Part shown: one piece after another, positions 47,593 through 59,884 of the stretch
Position numbering within the stretch: the stretch's first letter is position 1
How the letters are laid out: each line of letters starts with the position of its first letter
From: Nectonema munidae
Lineage: Eukaryota; Nematomorpha; Nectonematoida; Nectonematidae
Assembly: GCA_030549495.1 (NCBI GenBank)
Contig: JAUIRK010000945.1
Location: 827,501-891,500 of the forward strand
Direction: 5' to 3'
DNA length: 64,000 nt
Program-made: the position numbers and the translations under genes
Notes under the pieces: model-generated
What the model was told of the DNA's origin: nothing
Seen by the model: only the letters and a program-made list of their open reading frames with translations
The model's database searches: none

Positions 47593-47695
47593 GTTACAGG
47601 CATATTGAACTTTTTAATGAGATCTATATCTTTGCCAAGAATATGTGGAATTTTTTTGTATCCGAGGATGTGGATATCAGATTTGACATCATAGG

Positions 47696-48378
47696 TAGTG
47701 TGTCCACTTTAAGGTCTTTTTTTCATTCCCCGGGGAACGAGGACCTCGTAATTTTTGAAAATTTCCCCGGGGAAGAAAAAGCGATTTTTTTACAGTAAAA
47801 ACTGTTCAGAAAAGAAAATTTGAAGGTCTCATATAAGATTTTTATTGAAAAAAATTTAAATGCATAAAAGATTTATGTTTTAAAAAAATATCTAAGAAAA
47901 ATTAGAGCGTTCAAAGTTTCATCATTCAACTGGTTTCTTATTTTTGTAGAAAAATAACGCATTGACGAAAACACTCTTTCGGCATCCACAGAAGTTGGTT
48001 TTATGCTCTTTAAATTTTTGAATAAAGTTTCTAAAACTTCGGGCCTCCTATTTGTTTCTAAATAAAGGTCAAATGTTTTTTTCATTATTTCCTCTATGCT
48101 TGAAATCTTGCTTTTAGTTTCACGTTCTTCATTTTCATTAATCTTCAGAAATTCGTCCAATTCCTCCTTCACGCTTTTCTTCTCTGTTTTTTGGTTGCTA
48201 ACGATTAATCTTTCATCTTTCTTCTCCGTTACTTCGATATTTTTGTCCTCGGATTCGACAAATTTTTTTTTCAAAAATTCCCCGAGGAAATTTAAAAATT
48301 TTTTTCGAGGACGAGGATTTTGAAATTTCACGATTTCCCGGGGACTCGAGGACGAGGAATCCCGGGGTGGACACCCTA
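47696..48378 (-). mobile_element. 683-bp hAT derivative keeping a C-terminal transposase exon
   Basis: ATCATAGG lies at 47688-47695 and 48379-48386, an exact 8-bp duplication. The ends TAGTGTGTCCAC and inverted TAGGGTGTCCACCCCGGG are terminal repeats, followed inward by ccccgggga blocks on both sides. The middle holds an open frame on the minus strand (next entry). Confidence 0.88.
47873..48331 (-). CDS. Open 152-residue remnant of a hAT transposase (dimerisation domain)
   Basis: The first ~30 residues (MKFQNPRPRKKFLNFL) derive from the terminal-repeat region. A charged Lys/Glu-rich stretch follows, then the C-terminal half IKPTSVDAERVFSSMRYFSTKIRNQL with ALIFLRYFF, the hAT dimerisation domain. 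The BED finger and the catalytic core are gone. The frame is uninterrupted, so a protein able to bind an intact transposase is conceivable, but a chance survival is just as likely. Confidence 0.65.
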   Translation of the reverse strand: MKFQNPRPRKKFLNFLGEFLKKKFVESEDKNIEVTEKKDERLIVSNQKTEKKSVKEELDEFLKINENEERETKSKISSIEEIMKKTFDLYLETNRRPEVLETLFKNLKSIKPTSVDAERVFSSMRYFSTKIRNQLNDETLNALIFLRYFFKT

Positions 48379-48386
48379 ATCATAGG

Positions 48387-48895
48387 TTATCATAATTTAT
48401 ATTCTAAGCAAACACACGTTTTATACTTCTTACAATAAAGACCTACTTATAAAAATTTGGCTACATAAATCGTAAAATTCCGAAAATAACTTTTCGGTAT
48501 AGCGGAAAAAGAAAAATGTTTGAAAATTGAGGATGCGAATGTTGAAACTTAAATGATATTAATGTTATGAGTATAACATTGAGAGGGGTCGCTAGCTTAT
48601 GCGAGTAACACAGTAGTTCTTATGTAGCAATGAAGTAATTCTTATGAAATCATCATTTTTCCAAGAAATCTAAAATAATACGATATAGTATTGCAATGAA
48701 GATTAAGAAAGGGGTGAAGCCAGAAGTGGCATACGGTAAATGCAATGTTAATTCGCGGATACTACACGTACTCATCGTCACTGCGGATGATAAAGTATCT
48801 GCAAAGCCTATCAACATTTTGTTTATTGGGCTGTTTCGTTACGCAGATATTGAGATTGATACTGAGTATATAAAAAGAAAAATAAGATTTTGGAA
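48387..48895. other. No gene recognised
   Basis: A 72-residue frame at 48696-48914 has no recognised motif and overlaps the presumed 3' end of the TACO1-like gene on the other strand. Confidence 0.4.
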
Positions 48896-48899
48896 AGAA

Positions 48900-48905
48900 T
48901 TTATT
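48900..48905 (-). promoter_or_regulatory. Polyadenylation signal candidate of the TACO1-like gene
   Basis: TTTATT on the plus strand (AATAAA on the minus strand) about 135 bases after the stop codon at 49040. Confidence 0.35.
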
Positions 48906-49039
48906 AAATTTTAGGAAAATCTTTTTCACAAGTGAAAATGCAGACGTTTAAAAATATGCTGCACTTTTGAGAAAGCAAACACTACGCCCTTACAAATTTT
49001 CTTCATTCCAAGAATTGTGGACGATGTAAAATGTCGGAG

Positions 49040-49900
49040 TCATTCGCCCAAGCTTGACGTGTCCAAGTTGGTGTACCAATTAGAGATTTCAGTGGAAAAG
49101 CGATCCAACTGAAGCTTGAACTTGTCTAAGTACTCTTTGGAGGACGCGTCAAATGGGATTGAATAGTTAGGAACGTGGATACAGCAGGAGTCCACAACGA
49201 CCACAGAATGCTTTTCCTTCAGTTCTTTCGTTATCCGCCCTAAATCAATGGGCAGAGAGCGGAAAACGATTGAGTGATAGAGAAAGGTTTCATCCTTCTT
49301 CTGATCATAAACTGCGTGTACATTCTCAAACAGATCTTCAGCACCCACCTCGATCGCAAGCTCTTCTCCCTTTTCATATGTCAAAAACTTGGGTTTGTCT
49401 TTGTCAGGGGATAGAAATTTTTCCGAATTCAAAATCTCTATCGTGCCTTTCTGCGAAAACAAGGTGTTGTACGAATTATCCACGAAGAGCCCGGTTTTCC
49501 GGGAAAAAACATTCGCGATGGCACGCGACCTGCCACGATTAATAACGAAGCATTCCAAGAGGAAGTAGAGGCAGTTGGGGCCCTTTAAGCCGACATTAAA
49601 TATTTCGGAGGGTTGTTGCGGTCCCTTGAGAACCTTGTCAATCGTGGATCTAGGAACTTGATTGTGAAGAGCAATATCCACGGCGTTTGCAAGGTCACTA
49701 TTTGTTTCCAGTGATCGATTGCCTTTGGCATTCCGAATAGCAGAATTAATACTAAGGAGGTGACGACTGATGTTCTGAGATTTAGACAAATCTTTGGCTG
49801 CCTTTATGTTCTTGATATTCTGCCATTTCGAGTGTCCAGCAAAGCGCACACAAATTTTATGGAATTCAGGAAGTAGTATACGATTAGCAAAGATCGCCAT
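49040..49900 (-). CDS. TACO1: YebC/TACO1-family mitochondrial translational activator
   Basis: An intact 286-residue frame in one exon. The first ~20 residues (MAIFANRILLPEFHKICVRF) are basic and hydrophobic like a mitochondrial targeting peptide, and are followed by AGHSKWQNIKNIKAAKD, the conserved start of YebC/TACO1 (AGHxKWxxIxxxKxxxD). Then come NSDLANAVDIALHNQVPRSTIDKVLKG, matching the N-terminal helical domain, and later GPNCLYFLLEC, NRGRSRAIANVFSRKTG and QKGTIEI of the two alpha-beta domains. TACO1 binds the mitochondrial ribosome and supports translation of COX1, notably at proline-rich stretches. Length fits the family (about 240-300). Start at 49900 has no better alternative. The symbol follows family membership. 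Confidence 0.9.
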   Translation of the reverse strand: MAIFANRILLPEFHKICVRFAGHSKWQNIKNIKAAKDLSKSQNISRHLLSINSAIRNAKGNRSLETNSDLANAVDIALHNQVPRSTIDKVLKGPQQPSEIFNVGLKGPNCLYFLLECFVINRGRSRAIANVFSRKTGLFVDNSYNTLFSQKGTIEILNSEKFLSPDKDKPKFLTYEKGEELAIEVGAEDLFENVHAVYDQKKDETFLYHSIVFRSLPIDLGRITKELKEKHSVVVVDSCCIHVPNYSIPFDASSKEYLDKFKLQLDRFSTEISNWYTNLDTSSLGE

Positions 49901-49904
49901 TACT

Positions 49905-52035
49905 TAAGTCATTGGAAAAAATAAAAATGTACTTATAAATGAAAAAAAAATCCCATTTTATAGAAGGAAAAGGCAACAGCTCTTCATTTTTCACTTCTTA
50001 TCGAGTAGAACATTTGGAAGCTAGAACATGATAGACGCAGAATATTTTAATAAATGTGAAGTGTATTTTTTATGATTAAATAATGTCGTACACAATATAT
50101 CTCTGATTTATTATTATAGGAAAATATTTGAAAAAATCTAAACATTCTTAGCTTTGATTTTTTTCAGGGTTTTTCTTGAAAAATTGTCAGTTTGCAAAAG
50201 ATAAAAAAATTTTCTAAAAAATTTAAGTGCTATATTGAGGGAGAAAATTTTCACGAAAATTTGGAATACGAAACTTGTCATAAGGGAGAGCATAGTGCAG
50301 TGTCATTCATGACTTAGCAATTTATAGATATACATTCTAGAATCTAGAATCTAGATTATGAGTTACATAAGTGAAATTTGTTTTAGCAAAAAAACGTTTC
50401 GTTGCATCAATAATTAAAATAAATGTTTATATCATTAAAAGACATTAAACTCATTATATTAAAAAACCACTTTTTACTTTTTTAAAACAAAAACTTTTAA
50501 AAAATTTTTTTTACTTTTTTTTAACCCTCAATAATTTTAAAGATGTGCTCCCCTAGTATGTATAATATCCCCTTAACAGATTCTCAACAAGCTTTATATT
50601 GTTAGTATAAGCCCATTAAATTAATTCATTTCAATTTGTAGAATTCAATTTTTTGATGGTGGGGCCCATAACTTAGATGAGGGGCCCGGCTCCAAATGCC
50701 CCATAGCTGGATACGTGGCTGTATACAATGTTATTTTTTGACCAATTTAAAATCACTAATTTCAATCTTTTTTAAGATAATCTGAAAAGGACTAATTAAT
50801 ATAAATTAATTAATAACAAAAAATAAGCTTATGAAAGAATGATCCATCAGTTCTCTTAGCTGCAATATCTCATGCACTATAAAAGATGCATCAGACAAAT
50901 CATCTTCAAAGTGGCATATAAAAGTATTCATCATTTCAATCTGATATACACAATAGTTATTGCTCAGCTTTCACGGATAAACAGAAATTCTCAGAAATCA
51001 ATTTTGAGCTGCTCTTATTGACAACCTGTTATTTATGATATGACACTTCATAGTCTTGTATTTTTCATTACATTTTACACAATGCACCAAATTTAGGATT
51101 TAAAAATACAAATGTATTTGGTGCAACCCAGAGATTTATTACAAAGAAAGGTAGGAGCTAAAAGATTTTTCTAAACCTCTTCGCTCACAAATTGTGGACA
51201 GGCTGGCTCATATCCAATGAATTGGTTAGGTGGATTCATTACTCTGTACAGAGACATTTGCAGCTTTTTTAAAAATATTTGGCAAATAAATGCTACCAAG
51301 CTTGATTAGAACACAGAAAAACAAAGAATTATCTTATACAATCTTCATATTCAACCTACACATGTATTAGTTAGTAGGTTTATACCAAGTTTTATTAACA
51401 AAAGTTTGCAAACTATTCAAAGCAATCTTGATATAAAAAAAACTAAAACATTAAATAAAACTTCTGGAATAAAATTCTTGATTATTTAAATATTTAGCAA
51501 ATTTAAAAAGGACATTTTTCCTAACCTGTGTATTCTATTACATTAATCTAACTCTTTCAATTAGAGTAGTCAATAGGGATAAATGTTTTAAGCTGAAAAA
51601 ATTGAGATATATTCTTTAAATTCCCGGATTTTTATATCAAATCAACCTGAAATATTAATTGAAAGACTTAGCCTAAAAACAACAAAAGTAATATGGAAAA
51701 TCGACTCACAATTATTTTAAATAATATAAAGAAAATTTAATGGAAATGACTAAACTCAATATATGGTATGTTACCAGATGGAAGCTAGTTTACAAAATCT
51801 CATAAGAAAATACTCTTATTTCAAACATAATGCTAAATCAGGATAAGATTTGTATCAATATGGAAAGAAAAGAAGATATGTCCGTTTAGTCCTTAAACTA
51901 CTTTTTGAAGTGATCGATTTTGTCTCATCTCATCAAAAGTTTGGTGCAAACTCCAGGATCACTTTTATAAGCATTGTTAGAAAGGTAGTCTGGCGTATTA
52001 CGTTAAGTGTATCCAAAATATGACAATGTTTTTTA
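49905..52035. other. Gene-poor AT-rich stretch
   Basis: No gene recognised. A tctagaatctagaatctaga tandem lies near 50336-50357, and a gggcccc-rich fragment at about 50660-50715 resembles the MITE at 52044-52297. Confidence 0.5.
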
Positions 52036-52043
52036 CCTATAAC

Positions 52044-52297
52044 CAGGGCCGGCCTTAGTGTTCGCGGGGCCCTATGCAAAATGGATTGCGCGGGGCCCAA
52101 TGTGGGTAGGAAAAAAGATTTTGAAAAAAAGAAAAGGGATTTGTTTTATTACTTTTTCATTAACACAAAATGACGATCAAAGTAACTTTATACTTTGCGA
52201 AAGTTGCGTTTAGCGAAATCATACGATATATTATCAAAATGAAAAGCACGGGGCCCACTGCGGTCGCATAGGTTGCAGTGGCCTAAGGCCACCCCTG
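52044..52297. mobile_element. 254-bp hAT-type MITE
   Basis: CCTATAAC is duplicated at 52036-52043 and 52298-52305. Ends are CAGGGCCGGCCTTAG and the inverse of CTAAGGCCACCCCTG; cggggccc blocks follow inside each end. No coding capacity. Confidence 0.9.
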
Positions 52298-52305
52298 CCT
52301 ATAAC

Positions 52306-53206
52306 TAGCATGAACATATTTTATTCTGGTAAAACGAAATATTTTAACAAATGCGAGCAAGAAAAGGCCATTTTCAAAATCAGGTTTAGATGAAAGTAAA
52401 TTGAAAACATTCTTACATAATTAAAATTGATCTGTCCTTAAAAAATTTTTAATATAGAGATTTGGGAGAATTCAAAATTATTGGTGGAGTGTGGTGCGAT
52501 AGAATAAGTGAGATTTAAAATTTTTTTATTATAAGGAAATTTGACATATTCTTATTAAAACACAGTATAATATGAAATAAAGGAGGGGGGGGGGGGGATC
52601 TATCAGAGTTGTAATACTAGACAATAACTTTAAACAGTCAGCCAAATATTTAAAAAAATATAATTAAAATATAAAAAAGAATAAATTTAATCAGCAAATC
52701 ATTGGAAAATATTGATCCAATTAAAAAAATTTTTTTAAAAAAATAAAAATTTCGAATTCATCTCCTTTATAAAGTATGTAGATAAGCAATATACTAAAAG
52801 TAATAGATAAAACTGAAAAATAGTCGGTGGAATCTTATATTGTGATGAAAAATATCCCTTTGATAAAAGTAGTAAAAAAGAATATCATTCGAAATTATTG
52901 GGCACTCATTTCATTGAAACAAGTAAGAATTTTAATAATTCATACAAAACATTATGCAAAATATATAGGACTTATATTTAAAACTAAATGAATTAAAAAG
53001 AATTACTAGCAATTATTATATGCTTATAATCAAAAAACTAGATTTTGCTCTAGAGGACAGCCATTTAAAAGTTTACTTAAAACAAAAGCTCCTCAAAAAT
53101 TTTTTATTAGAAATTCTAGTCTAAAATTAACAATTAAACATAAAAAATCTTTCAATAGAATCATTTTTAACACAATCAATTTGGTGCAAACAAGCTTTCA
53201 ACCTTG
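52306..53206. other. AT-rich stretch with a 13-G run
   Basis: No gene recognised; 13 consecutive G lie near 52585-52597. Confidence 0.5.
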
Positions 53207-55288
53207 AACATGTTAAACCCATTTACGACCATTGTTTGAAAAATAAATAAATAAACTTGAAAAATTTGTTATTTAAAATTAAATTTACTTAGTACACTTT
53301 TTATATAGTTTTCATTTTTTAAATCAAAATTTTTTCAATCTTAAAATATAAATTTTTTTCTGATAGAACAACTATTTCAAAGAACGAAAAATTCAACTGA
53401 AGTTAGAAAAAAATCATTGAATTTTTCACATTTATTTTTTATTATATATTGTTTGTATTATATTTAAAAAGTTTATTTATTAATTTTAGATTTAGTTTTT
53501 ATTATAAAAGTAAAATGTCTCCTGAGAACATATTACTTTGTTTTGAAGAAGCACTTGTTTTTGTGAAAATAAGGAAAAAATGAATAAAAAATTGATACAA
53601 TTGTAGTAATTCCTCCATCTCCTGCCGGAACTCTAACAGATGAAGAAGAAATTAACGATGTAAATGATTTCCAAAGATTTGACTTGTACGTTTAAAGCTA
53701 AAAGATAACTTTATACAAAATAAATTGAAAAAATTCTTAAAAGAAATTGGAATAAAAATGTGATTATTATTGTTCTGATACAAAAGAAATTTTTGAAGAA
53801 AACTTCTTATGTAAATACCCATTACTTAAAAATATGAATGCTCTAGAAATTTTTAGACTTTTCTTTGATAAAGGAATTATAGTTATTTTTACACAACACA
53901 AATAAATATGCCGACGAATTTAAAAATGATATAAATTTTTAAACTTGAAAAACAGGATCTGTAGAATTTTTTCATGCTTTTAACTTTTTCTTCATACAAT
54001 CAAAGGCCAAATACAAGAATGTACTGTTCTAATGATGAAGATATTGGATGCAGTTTGTTCAACAGAATTATGACCAGGAATAAATTTGAAAAAATTTAAG
54101 ATTATTTACATGTATGCGACGATAATTTTTTAAATCATCAAGATAAATGGAGCAAATTAAAGATCTATTGATGCCGCAAATAAAAAAACTTAAACATATA
54201 GATATCTGCAAAAGTATTTATCTATAGATGAGCAAATTATGCCATATTACGGACATCACAATTGTAAAATGTACCAAAAGAAAAACCTATTCGATTTGAT
54301 TTTCAATTTTGGGTTCTTGCATCATCAAATTACAAGCTATTGAAAATCCGCAAGACTACTGTTTTTATTTTGACAACTTATTTACATCCTTACCACTTTT
54401 AGATTATTTGAAAAAATGAATATTAAAGCTACAGGAACACTGCGTTCGAACAAAATTCGAAAGTACCCCCTAGTGATATAAAACATTATGAAAAAAGAAA
54501 ATTGAGGATATTATGAAACATTTTATACAAAAGATTTCTGTGTTTGTCGTTATAAAGACAATAGTGTAGTAACAATCGCAACTAATTTTATGAAGGCTAC
54601 AACTGCTAAATTTGTTTATAGCCGAATCAAAGAACAGTTTAACCCTATTAGTGCTGGGCAAAATTTGTCCGCTCAAATGCTGGGGGGGCGTAAAGTGCCC
54701 CCTATTTTTCTCAGATATTAATAAGTTTTTATAAATATTTTTAATATTACATATATATTTCAACTATGCTGAATTCAGTGGTGATGTCCATTTTTTTTTA
54801 TCAAAATCAATCAAACCTGTCAAAAAACTGATCTAAATGTGACAGCTCATTTCAAAAAGGAACTTTTTATCTAAATAATTATATAAAGTTTTTTACACAT
54901 GTATACCCATTTTCAAATATGCTGAATTCTGTGGTGATATTCATTTTTTATGAAAATCAATCAAACCTGTCAAAAATTGATCTAAATGTGACAGCTCATT
55001 TCAAAAAAGAACTTTTTATCTAAATAATTATATAACGTTTTTTACATATATATACCCATTTTCAGATATGCTGAATTCAGTGGTGATATTCATTTTTTTA
55101 TGAAAATTAATCAAAACTGTCAAAAAATTGATTTATTCCAAAAAGAAAGGATTAGTCACTTTTTGAATTAGAGAATTACGTTTAATAGAAAGTATAGGGA
55201 GATGATGAAGTTTACCGTGTATGGCATTTTACACACATAAACAGAGCCTCATGGTTGTTAGGGTGTACCTCTCACCTTAAAATTTGAG

Positions 55289-55411
55289 GGGGGGGGTTCC
55301 CTCCCCCACCCCCCCCTAAAAAAAAAAAAAAAACAAAAAAAAAATGTTATTAATTATCATAATTTATAAAAACCCCCCCCCCCCCCTTTTCATCCTTTTT
55401 TTTTTAAAAAA

Positions 55412-55443
<32 letters not shown>
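55289..55443. repeat. Homopolymer block (G, C, A, T runs)
   Basis: Consecutive runs of G, C, A, C, T and A fill about 150 bases, with a 28-base A run at the end. It interrupts the tandem array. It may be genuine low complexity, a collapsed or mis-called segment, or both. Confidence 0.6.
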
Positions 55444-56689
55444 CCCATTTTCAAGTAGGCTGTGTTTACTGCTTATATTCCTTTTTTTTATTATAAAAAA
55501 TTAGTCAAACCTGACAAAATAATTTAAATATGACAGCCCATGTCAAAATTTAAATTTTTATTCTTATAAATTTTTTTTTATACATTTCAAGTATGTAGAA
55601 TTTAATGCTGATGTCTTTTTTTATGAAAGCAATAAAACCTGTCAAAAAAATCGATAATTCACTCAAAATATTTCATTCTACAGTAACTTATGTAAATCGA
55701 TAGGACCTCCATCTTTTTGGCTACAAATTCGTTATCGACTTGTAGTCTCTACGTCATATTATAATTTACAGTATGTAATTTTGCTATTCATTCCATGATG
55801 ATCTTTCTTGGTAGCTCTTTTTTCATTAGAAATTTATATTCTTCAATGTGTGTTCGAAAATTTTTTTATAATGATAAAATTACTTTTTTCTCTCTCAAAG
55901 CATTCTGATTAGAGAATCTTCTTGATGATCTCAGACTTTTTTTTATCAGTATCGTGTATTTTATTATCAGGCCTTAATATTTGTCAATCAATCTCATTTC
56001 AAAGGTTTTTTTCTGATGAATCATTCGTGATGTTCTTTGTTCAATTACAAAAAGTTGTCCACGTTTTTCATCTAAAAAATTATCTTTTTGACGCAAAAGG
56101 AAAAAGATGGACAAATTCAATTTAAATTAAAATATCTTGATAGTGACTACTCACATATTGGCATCTGTGCCATTTTTGATAAATCTGACCTATTCTAAAT
56201 TTTCAGATTTCCTACGATCTTAGCTAAATGTTAATTGTAATCCTAGATGATAAGCCATAGATTTAAATATTTTTCATTTGTAAAAGTGGAACTTCTTTTT
56301 CACAGTCAAAATCATTTTGAAGCATCTATTATATAATTAAACCACTTTCTAGTTCATTATAACATTAGATTTTCCATTTAGTCAAGATACATATTTTTTT
56401 AAATATTTTTTTGATCACATGTTCTCTTTTAAATTAGTTTTCAACTTGGTTCTTTCTCTCATACAAATTTTCAAAAGATTTTATAATACGTTTTGTTTGT
56501 TTTTTTAATAAATATTTCATACCCAAGATGATTGTAGAAAGTATTATAAGCCAAAATATACAAAAAAAAGTATATTTTCACTATATATCTAATATGCAGC
56601 CATTTTTTGAAATTTTTTTTACAGAACTGATTTTGAAGCATACATTACTAATTCACTTGCCACTTCGAGATATTTTTTAACCGTATTAT

Positions 56690-58260
56690 CCAAAATCCAG
56701 TACAGAAATAAAATAAGCATAGTCGATTTGGTATAAAACAGATATTTTATTTTTTTTGAAAATATTTTTGAAGACAGTATCTAGAAGTAAACCGCAAATT
56801 TGATTGAAGCTTTCAGATATTTTAAAACCATAAATGCCAAAACTGAGTCCAAAAATGAAACCAGCATCTTCCATTTGGCCTAAAAACAGATATTTTATAT
56901 AAATTTCAAAAATATTTCTGTAGACATTAGACGTAAATCGAACATTTGATTGATACTTTCAGACATTTAAAACCTCTAAATGCAAAAAATGATTTCAGAA
57001 ATAAAAATTATCATGGTCGAATTGGTATAAAAACATATATTTCCAGAGAATATTTTGAGATATAGTTTTACGACATAAACCGCAAATTTGATTGACACTA
57101 GCAGTAAGACCTCTAAATACGAAAACTTTGTTCAGAAATGAAATCATCATGATCTATTTGCTATAAAAACATATAAAATTTGAATCAATATTTTTGAAAA
57201 CAAATTTTAGAAATAAACGCAAATTTGATTGATACTTATAGGTATTTTCAAATTCAAACTGCAAAATTGAGTCCATAAATGAAACTAGCATGGTTGATTT
57301 GATATAAAACATTTTTTAATTGTAAAATTTGAATGAATGTTTTTGGAGAAAATTTTTAGAAGTAAACCGCAAATTTCATTAACACTTATAAGTGTTTTCA
57401 CATCCTAAATGTAAAAAATGAGTTCAGAAATGAAAACAACATGATTGATTGGGTATAAAAACATATTTTATGTAAAATTGAGAGAATATTTTTGGAGATA
57501 GCTTTTAGAAGTAAACCGCAAATTTGATTGACATTGACATATATTTTAAAACCTCTAAATGTGAAAAATGAGTTCAGAAATGAAAACAGCATGGTTGATT
57601 TGATATAAAAACATATATTTCATGTAAAATTGAGAGAATATTTTTGGAGATAGCTTTTAGGAGTAAACCGCAAATTTGATTGACATTGACAGATATTTTA
57701 AAACCTCTAAATGTGAAAAATGAGTTCAGAAATGAAAACAGCATGGTTGATTTGGTATAAAAACATATATTTCATTGTAAAATTTGAATGAATGTATTTG
57801 GAGACAATTTTTAGAAGTAAACCACAAATTTAATTAACACTTATAGGTATTTTCACATCCTAAACGTAAAAAATGAGTCCAATAATGAAACCAGAATGGC
57901 CGATTTAGTATAACACATATATTTAATTGTAAAATTTGAATGAATGTTTTCGGAAATAATTTTTATAACTAAACCGCAAACACTTATAGGTATTTTCAGA
58001 TCCTAAACGTAAAAAATGAGTCTTGAAATGAAACCAGCATGGCCGATAGAGTATAACACATATATATTATGTAAAATGTGAAGGAATGTTTTTGGAGACA
58101 ATTTTCAGAAGTAAACCGCAAATTTGATGAACACTTATAGGTATTTTCAAATCCTAAATGTAAAAAATGAGTCCAGAAATGAAAACAGAATGACCGATTT
58201 AGTATAAAAACATATATTTTATGTAAAATTTTAAGGTATATTTTATTAGATATATATTTG
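56690..58260. repeat. Tandem array, ~150-bp period, about ten units
   Basis: The block gaaatgaaaacagcatgg starts near 57427, 57577 and 57729 and recurs in altered form every ~150 bases from 56690 to 58260, with aagtaaaccgcaaatttgat in each unit. A decayed copy of the array lies inverted at about 60320-61105. Confidence 0.85.
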
Positions 58261-58930
58261 ATCAATCAAAATTTTGATTGACATTTTCTAAAAAGTAGCC
58301 ATGATTATTGAAAAAATTAAATATATAAAGTATTATGCGTTCCAAACTGTATATAATTATAAATTTTCAAAGTATTATATAATATAGATCCTAAGCTATA
58401 AGGTTACAGATAATGTCAAAATTTTGCTGAAAAATTTTAATTTTTGATTTTGATTGACAGTTTTGGACATGAAAGGGTCATTCAACTACCATGAAAATAG
58501 TTTCAAAAGATGCAGCTAGCGATTTTAGGAAAAGTCACAAAATTTGAAGGGATATGATTCAGCCAATTTTCTACAATTAATCTTTTAGTGAAGGGGGGCG
58601 TTTTACACCCCCTAGCACTAATAGGGTTAAAAAAATTGTTATATAACAGCCTAAAATGATTCAAGATTATAATTCCAACATGGGAAGTGTTGATTTACTT
58701 CATGCTTATATGGCAAATTTTCGTCCATGCATGGAGGAAAAAATGGTATTCGATGCCTTTGATAAATATTTTTAGAATTCTTCAAATTGCTTCCTTTAGA
58801 ACTTATTGTTATATAAATGGGAACCTACCACACGTTGAGTTTTTAAGAAAAGTAGTAAAAGAATTTATTTGCAATTCTCCTTCATCTACTTAATGTTAGT
58901 GGAATTATACCAAAAATAAAAAATGCAAAG

Positions 58931-59880
58931 TATGCACAAAATATACAAGAAAAATTTGAAGTGTTTGTCAAGTTTTATTACATGAAAAATTTCACTGTTT
59001 CAATACATACCATAAATAGTTCACATATAGACATATACACTTTTTATGCCCATTGTTCCCTTTTGGAACATACAAGTTTTTTCAAAATGATTTTACTTCT
59101 AATAAATTTTTTTTCATAAATTTATTTTTTATTGATTTTAAAATAAGTTATTTTGTTTATTAAAAGTGAAATTATAGTATAAATCTAATTTTTTCTTTTG
59201 TGTATACTATTTCGAACGTTTTTACCTTATTTCTAGTATTATCTCTTAATCTTATAGTATAGTAAGTAAGTAGGTATTTATTTCAAAAAATAACAGAAAA
59301 TTATCATAATCTAAATTTGAATGGAGGATATTGCAAACTGTGTATTGTGACATCAGGAGCGCACATCTGGAGGGGAGGCTAGAAAATTCCAAAATTTTGC
59401 CTTATATCAATTTTCCTTATAAGTGAAGTAAACATAGAATAATTCGTTAGATTAGATTTTTAGCTTTCTTATAAAAAAAGTAAAAAAAAAAACTTTCAAA
59501 ATAGAGAAAAAAAGTAGAAGAACTATATCAGATCAAAACAAGAACTACAACGAAAAAAAGGTATACTTTTCAAATAAAAATGATTAATATATATATATTT
59601 GTATAGCGTGTATAATTTCATAAAAAAAAATAAGGATAAAATTTAACTTATATGTAGATGGCGTTAATCCTATAATAATATAATTAAATTAATTTATTTT
59701 ACCATTTTAAAAAGCTAATAATTAAATTTTGTAGCTTGTTACTGAAATTAAATTTACATATCATTATGTCATATATTTTTTTATTGTCAAGTTGCTTGAA
59801 TTATAATTCAAAAAATGCGATAAATTGGATGAGAAAAATATGAGGAAGATCTAAAAATGTATCAAAATATTTTTTTTGGT
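58931..59880. other. AT-rich stretch, hAT-type fragment
   Basis: No gene recognised. caggagcgcacatctgg at about 59356 is a relative of the termini at 40811 and 42356. Confidence 0.4.
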
Positions 59881-59884
59881 GCCG

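Larger units (their letters stand above)
54643..58626. mobile_element. 3984-bp non-coding piggyBac-type element carrying two tandem arrays
   Basis: TTAA lies at 54639-54642 and 58627-58630. The ends read CCCTATTAGTGCTGGG and, inverted from the right, CCCTATTAGTGCTAGGGGG. It sits inside the coding part of the older piggyBac pseudogene. Inside are about 2.5 units of the ~150-bp array also found at 37153-37850 (here 54770-55140, plus decayed units to about 55640), a low-complexity block at 55289-55443, and a second ~150-bp array at 56690-58260. No transposase of its own was seen. Confidence 0.85.
53208..58930 (+). pseudogene. Degenerate piggyBac transposon, split by a second piggyBac-type element
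   Basis: The left terminus is ttaaacccatttacgaccattg near 53206. The coding remains run from about 53517 to 54642 and 58627 to about 58900. Landmarks are IPPSPAGTLTDEEE, LKNMNALEIFRLFFD, YLSIDEQIMPYYGHHNCKMY (first catalytic Asp region), VVTIATNF, and after the insert QPKMIQDYNSNMGSVDLLHAYMA with the third catalytic Asp in GSVD. Many stops and frameshifts are present, so it is old. The right terminus was not found. Confidence 0.8.

Noticed and set aside
48696-48914. 72-residue plus-strand frame
   Set aside because: No motif; overlaps the presumed 3' end of the TACO1-like gene.
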